From Symsagittifera roscoffensis (taxonomy: Eukaryota > Xenacoelomorpha > Acoela > Convolutidae), in contig NC_087062.1 of the NCBI RefSeq assembly GCF_963678635.1, positions 39,197,330-39,261,329 of the forward strand: 64,000 nt of DNA. The letters are read 5' to 3'. Position numbers and translations under genes: made by a program. Of the stretch, positions 60,029 through 64,000 are shown piece by piece; positions within the stretch are counted from its first letter, which is position 1; every line of letters begins with the position of its first letter. The notes below the pieces were generated by a model. It ran no database searches, was not told the DNA's origin, and worked only from the letters and a program-made list of their open reading frames with translations.

Positions 60029-61060
60029 CTATTTTTGTTGGATAGTGCTGTGAAAAAAAATTTTTGAATGATCGAGTTGTTTACTTCTAATCAATTGGCT
60101 CATTTGATTACGTAAAAACTGGTACTTTGACCAATTATCGCTTGTGCTTTGACTGTGATATGATTTGAGTGAATTCTGTTTCTTAATCAACAATTGCTGA
60201 CATTCTGAATCGAACCATTCCGTTTTCAACACATTTTTTGGTTTAAAATTACGAACAAATTTTTTTTCGGTAGAAGCATGTTGCTGAAGAGCACTAGAAA
60301 TTAAATAAATCATCGTCGAGAACATTTTTTGTGCGTCTGTACATTGATATAAGAGATACCAAGGAAGAGCGGAGAGTGTATTGCAAAATTCTTTTTTCTG
60401 ATAATTTTTCTTATTGAAAGTCGAAATTATCCTCGGTAAACTTTTGCCGCATTTTATATCCGTCATAATAAATGAAGCAAAATGGTCGGTTTTATAAGGT
60501 GTATCAAAACAAAATTCAATGCCGTTTGTTTCATAGTCACTGATAATGTAGTCGATATGAGTTTTAGTTGAGGAACTAATTCTGGTCTCATCGTTTGGAC
60601 AAAAAACCTTCAATCCATATGGAATAATTATAGAATTTAAAATTTCTTTTTCTTTGCTATCCAGATTATTTATGTTATAATCACCCAGAAGCGTAATTTT
60701 ATTAGAAACTGAAAATGCATTATCTATGTTAAGCGTTAATTGTTCCAAAAAATCAATAAAGTTTGATCTGCTTGGATTATAACACAAATTAACTAACATT
60801 TTTTCTTTACTGGAAATGTTAAATGTAGATTTGCACTCAACCCACACTGACTCATATTTTTCTTTATCAAATAAATTTAAATCAGGCCTCAATTTCGGAG
60901 CCAATTTGACTGGTATATATAACAAAACGCCCCCGCCTTTCTTTTTTACCGCTGATTGCCTATCATATCTGAACATCGCATGCGTTCTAGGGTGGAGATT
61001 CCATAAATTGTCACTATCTTCTTTTTTAAGCCACGTTTCGGAAATTCCTATGATTGTATT
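60029..61060 (-). pseudogene. CR1-like ORF2, AP-endonuclease segment
   Basis: An open frame from about 61060 to a TAG at 60029-60031. It contains the endonuclease motifs in order: 'ISETWLKK' with catalytic Glu, 'KKKGGGVLLYIPVKL', 'NLCYNPSRSN', 'LLGDYNINN' (the GDFN catalytic motif), 'STKTHIDYIISD' and 'YKTDHFAS' (the SDH motif, here TDH). All the expected catalytic residues are present. After about residue 190 comes the linker to the reverse transcriptase, including 'EWFDSECQQLLIKKQ'. The TAG interrupts an otherwise continuous frame: translation of the bases after it (K-Y-T-N-Q-V-R-G...) runs straight into the reverse transcriptase segment. A single C-to-T change from a Gln codon would explain the stop. 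Confidence 0.88.
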
Positions 61061-61419
61061 TTGCCCATATCATCAAGAAATTTTTTCAATTGCATCCGTT
61101 TTCTAATAATACTTTGAAAATTCAAATGAACAAATTTAAGATTTGCACAATTTTTTGAGCAGATGCCGTAGACTGTTTCAATGGTTTCAATAGGACCAGG
61201 GTTTTTTTCAACATCCCCACTTTGGGTTAGTAACAACGCAAAAAGGAAAAGATGAGTCAGTGTGGTAGCTCTCCGCTCATTTATCCCACATTTCGATGTT
61301 AATATCTTTTGATGGCAGCTTAGATAGCTCCAGTAAACAATGGTTTTTTCTATATTTTCCATCTGAGCCTTGGAAATTAGAAAAATTGCACAAAACAACC
61401 AGAATTTAATATTCAGCAT
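61048..61419 (-). CDS. CR1-like ORF2 N-terminus: signal-like segment, 2A ribosome-skipping motif, endonuclease start
   Basis: 123 codons from ATG 61419 to a frameshift-induced stop. There are two hydrophobic stretches: residues 3-17 (IKFWLFCAIFLISKA), resembling a signal peptide, and 54-65 (LTHLFLFALLLT), running into 'TQSGDVEKNPGP'. The core GDVEKNPGP (61218-61192) matches the 2A consensus D-(V/I)-E-x-N-P-G-P exactly. In 2A translation the Gly-Pro bond (residues 75/76) is not made, so a 75-residue leader would be released and ORF2p would restart at Pro76. After 2A, 'FVHLNFQSIIRKRMQLKKFL' is the first strand and helix of the AP-endonuclease, with its conserved Asn. The endonuclease continues in another frame ('NTIIGISETWLKK', from 61060), so a single-base indel lies at about 61060-61067. 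2A motifs in CR1-like LINEs are known from sea urchins and other marine invertebrates. Confidence 0.9.
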   Translation of the reverse strand: MLNIKFWLFCAIFLISKAQMENIEKTIVYWSYLSCHQKILTSKCGINERRATTLTHLFLFALLLTQSGDVEKNPGPIETIETVYGICSKNCANLKFVHLNFQSIIRKRMQLKKFLDDMGKIQS

Positions 61420-61531
61420 AATAAATTAAATAATCGCCAAAATTTTCACCAAGGAAAAATGCGAAACTAGTATTTCGTAAAGAATTTTGTACCGTTTTGG
61501 AAAAATTGTATCATTTCTGCCGTTTTTGGAT

Positions 61532-62455
61532 CTAAATTTGATGATTGTTGGGTTCGCTTCTTTCTGGGGCGGGTTGTAATCTCATATGTGTTTGCATTAA
61601 TATCAGAACCTCTAAAAGAATCTCTAAACTTTGCACCAAAATTTCAACACCCCCATCAGAAGGATGCAAACCATCCGAGCTAAGCGCATCGGTATTTTGA
61701 CTAATATTTTTGTTTATGTCTAAAATATCCAATTTTACTTCGCCCAAGTCCTTTACATTCCGTACTAAATTAAGAATTTGCTTGTTTAGATTCTGTACAT
61801 TTGGATTAAAAACTTTTCTAAAAGCGCCTAAGGGAGTTACAGTACATAGTGAAATTGTTTCTGGAGAGAATTTATGATTTACGAGATGAATTAGTTGTTC
61901 TAAGCTACTCACGGCTTCCTTCGCGTCGAAATCATTTGAGAGGCAGTCATTTATTCCAATTAGCGTAGTTACATGTTTAAAATGTCGCGATTTACTATTT
62001 CTCACGCGTTCCAGCAATGCAGAAATTGTGTGCCCACCAAATCCTCTCGCCAACACATTTTCCGATTTTTGTTCCCCATTGATTCTGTTAACAATTGAGT
62101 CTCCCAGTAATAGGCCAGAACATTCTCCTTCTCGTGGTAAAAATAAATGTTTTCGTTGTTGGTCGAATTTTTCTTCTTGAATATTGGTTGCTTGTATTTT
62201 GATTTCTTGGTTATTCTTGCTTTCTTGGTTATTTTTGCTTCGTTTGTTCTGATTTCTGCTTCGAGTTTCAATCTTGCTCCATTCATTTTCAAATTTGTTT
62301 TCTGCAATTTTCGAATTGCCCGTGTTTTTAAAATTTTCTAGATCAATAAATTTGTTTCCTCTTTCTTCATCTTTCGTTGATACAGTTAAGTTTTCGATAA
62401 TTCGTATAAAGTAAGTAACATTTTCGATCAAGTCTTTATATAGCTCGTATTTCAA
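61532..62455 (-). CDS. CR1-like ORF1 protein with SGNH/GDSL-type esterase domain
   Basis: 307 residues, intact. The N-terminal third (1-105) is rich in Lys, Asn, Glu and Gln, with an 'ENxxNQESKNNQE'-like low-complexity stretch, and looks like a nucleic-acid-binding or coiled region without a zinc knuckle. The C-terminal part is an SGNH hydrolase: block I 'LLLGDSIVN' with nucleophile S120; a block II-like Gly in 'RGFGGHT' (137-143); block III 'GIND' (167-170) with N169; and block V 'DGLHPSDGG' with D261 and H264. All catalytic positions are kept. Esterase-type ORF1 proteins are known in CR1 elements, where a role with lipids or the ribonucleoprotein has been proposed. The first ATG (62455) follows an upstream in-frame stop. 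The TAG is at 61532-61534, and ORF2's ATG begins 112 bases further on. Confidence 0.88.
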   Translation of the reverse strand: MKYELYKDLIENVTYFIRIIENLTVSTKDEERGNKFIDLENFKNTGNSKIAENKFENEWSKIETRSRNQNKRSKNNQESKNNQEIKIQATNIQEEKFDQQRKHLFLPREGECSGLLLGDSIVNRINGEQKSENVLARGFGGHTISALLERVRNSKSRHFKHVTTLIGINDCLSNDFDAKEAVSSLEQLIHLVNHKFSPETISLCTVTPLGAFRKVFNPNVQNLNKQILNLVRNVKDLGEVKLDILDINKNISQNTDALSSDGLHPSDGGVEILVQSLEILLEVLILMQTHMRLQPAPERSEPNNHQI

Positions 62456-62653
62456 TTCGTCGTTCTAATTTCGGAAAGTTTCGAGGTCAAACATGTTGGC
62501 GATTAAAAGCGAAATTAAAAATAAGACATTAAAATGAACCGACTGATCGCTAGAAATTTATCGTATAGTTGTGTTCATCTTCTGGTTCTTGCCTGTGTGA
62601 TGATGATGCCTCTAATCGTTGCTCGTCCTCCCGAGATGCCATGATTTTTGTTC
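62456..62653 (-). other. Upstream of CR1-like ORF1, probable 5' UTR
   Basis: On the minus strand this includes a 30-codon frame starting MASREDEQRLEASSS at 62642, with a stop before ORF1. It could be a small upstream ORF of the element or a chance frame. The element's 5' end is not visible. Confidence 0.3.
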
Positions 62654-62839
62654 TTACAAACGGTAAAAAGGAACGACGTTGTGAATCAAGCCTCTTATCA
62701 AATCATTGCCATCAACATGTTTTTCCAAAAGGGATGAAATGGGATAATGCAGTGCCGTTTCTTGCTCTGATAGTTTCTTTAGGTAGCCACTAATCATTAC
62801 GACTCTCTCTGCTCTAGATGATTTCTTTTGGATCTCCAT
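62654..62839 (-). CDS. Small unidentified ORF
   Basis: 61 codons, beginning MEIQKKSSRAERVVMISGYL and ending HNVVPFYRL. The composition is balanced and charged, not low-complexity, and includes 'GYLKKLSEQETALHYPISSL'. I do not recognise a family. It lies between the CR1-like ORF1 and the next small ORF on the same strand, so it could be part of the element's 5' region or an exon of an unrelated gene. Coding is unproven. Confidence 0.25.
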   Translation of the reverse strand: MEIQKKSSRAERVVMISGYLKKLSEQETALHYPISSLLEKHVDGNDLIRGLIHNVVPFYRL

Positions 62840-62883
62840 TATTACTTCTCTAAATGGTTTTGATATTTTTACCAGGCGTTCTA

Positions 62884-62931
62884 GTATCGTTCAGGGAAAA
62901 TCAGAACGTATCGTTCAGGGAAAATCAGACA
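62884..62931. repeat. 24-bp tandem duplication
   Basis: 'gtatcgttcagggaaaatca' begins at 62884 and again at 62908. Two copies only. Confidence 0.8.
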
Positions 62932-63040
62932 CATCCCGAGGAACAGTCATAGGTACATACAATCTCAGATTGTTAATTTGGACACATACAGCAATTGGGC
63001 AGCGTGACGTATACCCTTCCCTTCTTTTCCCGTGCGGTTT

Positions 63041-63325
63041 TCAGACACAAACGCCGTTGTTATAGAAGGCTGCATCGAACCCACAGGAGCGCTTTTTGCC
63101 GGACTTCAAATCATTTTCAAGTGATGTTATTTTGCCGTCTGTTGCTTTGATCACCACTTTACAATGAACACATTGTATCAACTTCGAACTAAGTCTGTTC
63201 ACATACTCCACCAAAATGACACTGTATACTGCAAACTTGAGTGTAGTCTCCTTCTTCCACTCAATTTTTGTTATCTCCGAAGGGCGAGGAACTTGGATTT
63301 CCACGTCCGTTTTGGAACCTGACAT
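63041..63325 (-). CDS. Unidentified small ORF, 94 codons from internal ATG
   Basis: Begins MSGSKTDVEIQVPRP and contains 'SKLIQCVHCKVVIKATDGK', with a CxxC pair and two further Cys near the end (SCGF, GVCV). The upstream-extended frame starts at 63358, but the 11 added residues are hydrophobic and an acceptor-like 'ttgttttttgaaag' lies two bases before the chosen ATG at 63325, an arrangement like that at TOM1. The codons look non-random and the protein has no low-complexity region. I do not recognise the family. It may be a small gene, a first exon, or part of an older mobile element. Confidence 0.3.
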   Translation of the reverse strand: MSGSKTDVEIQVPRPSEITKIEWKKETTLKFAVYSVILVEYVNRLSSKLIQCVHCKVVIKATDGKITSLENDLKSGKKRSCGFDAAFYNNGVCV

Positions 63326-63358
63326 TTCTTTCAAAAAACAAATAATAGAAAATATCAT

Positions 63359-64000
63359 TAAGAAAAAATTTTAAAAATTGTAACTCTTTATAAAAATGAA
63401 ATAAAAATGATAGTCGAATTTTAAAATATTGTCAAAATAAGTTAAAAGCTAAAAGCAATACTCGGATACTATTCACACTCGTAATTACTCAAAAAAACAC
63501 TCGTCACTTTTAAATGCTTCAACTCGGAAATTGGGAAATAGGACTAAAATACTCGAACTTGAACTCGAATTAGCATTTACCCGAACTCAGCCCGAGTTCT
63601 CGGTACTCGAATCGTAAACCCTGACTGAAATCATCAATTCGAGGGAAGCTGATTGTTTCTGATAGAGAGCATCGCGAAGTCATACGAAAGTACCATCGCT
63701 GGGCGAGAGAGAATCTTGATTTGGCATGCAGACGAGTGAAGCTGCCCAATGGTTCAGAAAACAAAAAAGCAGACAAATGTTAAATAGTGTTTTCATGGCG
63801 CTCCTGGGTGTTTTACGACATCACGACCAAGGGATCAAACCCACTTGGCGCAGTTGCGGGCTACATGTCCAGTCTGGAGTACAAGTCGTACGTTTAAACT
63901 GGAACATGTCCACCTTCTGGTCGAACCGTGATTTTAGAATAACTTGTGAAAACTTTCCCGGTTCGCTTTCGTATACGAGGCTTAGCTGACCGAATATGGA
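63359..64000. other. No feature recognised
   Basis: AT-rich to about 63500, then more mixed sequence. Overlapping ORFs at 63570-63776 (minus) and 63726-63989 (plus) have no recognisable domain and look like chance frames. Confidence 0.35.

Larger units (their letters stand above)
58229..62455 (-). mobile_element. CR1-like non-LTR retrotransposon, nearly complete but broken in ORF2
   Basis: Minus-strand element with two ORFs. ORF1 (62455-61532) has an SGNH esterase domain, characteristic of CR1-group LINEs. ORF2 (61419-58229) has a 2A motif, AP-endonuclease, reverse transcriptase and the usual CR1-type C-terminal region (KYLG ... LSHLDYS ... KKWNSLP). ORF1 is intact. ORF2 has a frameshift near 61060, an in-frame TAG at 60029-60031, a frameshift in a run of nine A at about 58955-58963, and one near 58700. 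Coordinates are those of the coding part; the 5' UTR and 3' tail are not delimited and I found no target duplication. So few lesions indicate a fairly young copy, or partly base-calling errors in homopolymers. Confidence 0.9.

Noticed and set aside
63726-63989. 87-codon plus-strand frame near the right edge
   Set aside because: No domain recognised, and it overlaps another frame on the opposite strand. Too little evidence for coding.

Overview
This is a eukaryotic, almost certainly invertebrate metazoan, nuclear window. The evidence is a TOM1-type VHS-GAT trafficking gene plus Ty1/copia, CR1-like, Jockey-like and hAT-like elements of animal type. The sequence does not let me name the species. 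There are no bacterial operons, CRISPR arrays or rRNA genes.

Region 1 (1-40826) is one large AT-rich satellite array with a basic monomer of about 521 bp. Some seventy monomers fall into at least three sequence types (A, B, C). Its blocks have different histories: near-identical type-A blocks (about 2590-8246 and 9360-17800), a 3-monomer higher-order repeat of about 1563 bp (21101-24230), a 517-bp type-C block (29580-31660), a local 256-bp duplication (26414-26925), and a 986/987-bp unit near the right edge (37871-40325) built from a normal monomer plus a chimeric one carrying non-satellite sequence. Into the freshest part of the array a complete Ty1/copia retrotransposon has inserted (10985-15856). 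Its two 338-bp LTRs differ at one base, it has a 5-bp target duplication, a primer site matching the anticodon arm of initiator tRNA-Met, a polypurine tract, and one intact 1381-codon gag-pol frame. It looks recently active.

Region 2 (about 40827-50550) is gene-poor DNA full of decayed mobile elements: a broken Jockey-like LINE (41665-43742, minus), a broken hAT-like transposase C-terminus (46083-46740, minus), a degenerate 140-150-bp tandem array (about 47930-49010), tRNA-like fragments, and a broken piece of a mobile-element-associated, possibly restriction-like endonuclease family (50022-50548, minus).

Region 3 (51128-52720) holds the one clear cellular gene, an intronless 520-codon TOM1 homologue on the minus strand. 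A strong splice-acceptor-like sequence lies only 10 bases before its ATG.

Region 4 (52720-64000) has a 5'-truncated LINE reverse transcriptase fragment with a YADE active site (54605-55493, plus), a 44-bp minisatellite in its tail, and a nearly complete CR1-like LINE on the minus strand (58229-62455). That LINE has an ORF1 with an SGNH/GDSL-esterase domain, an ORF2 that opens with hydrophobic segments and a canonical 2A ribosome-skipping motif, then AP-endonuclease and reverse transcriptase domains. ORF2 is broken by about three frameshifts and one stop codon. Two small unidentified ORFs lie beyond it.

The most interesting items are the 2A/esterase CR1 element, the half-tRNA-primed young copia element with its empty site visible in every neighbouring monomer, the layered satellite structure with a reconstructable insertion-deletion-amplification history, and the possible trans-splice acceptor at TOM1.
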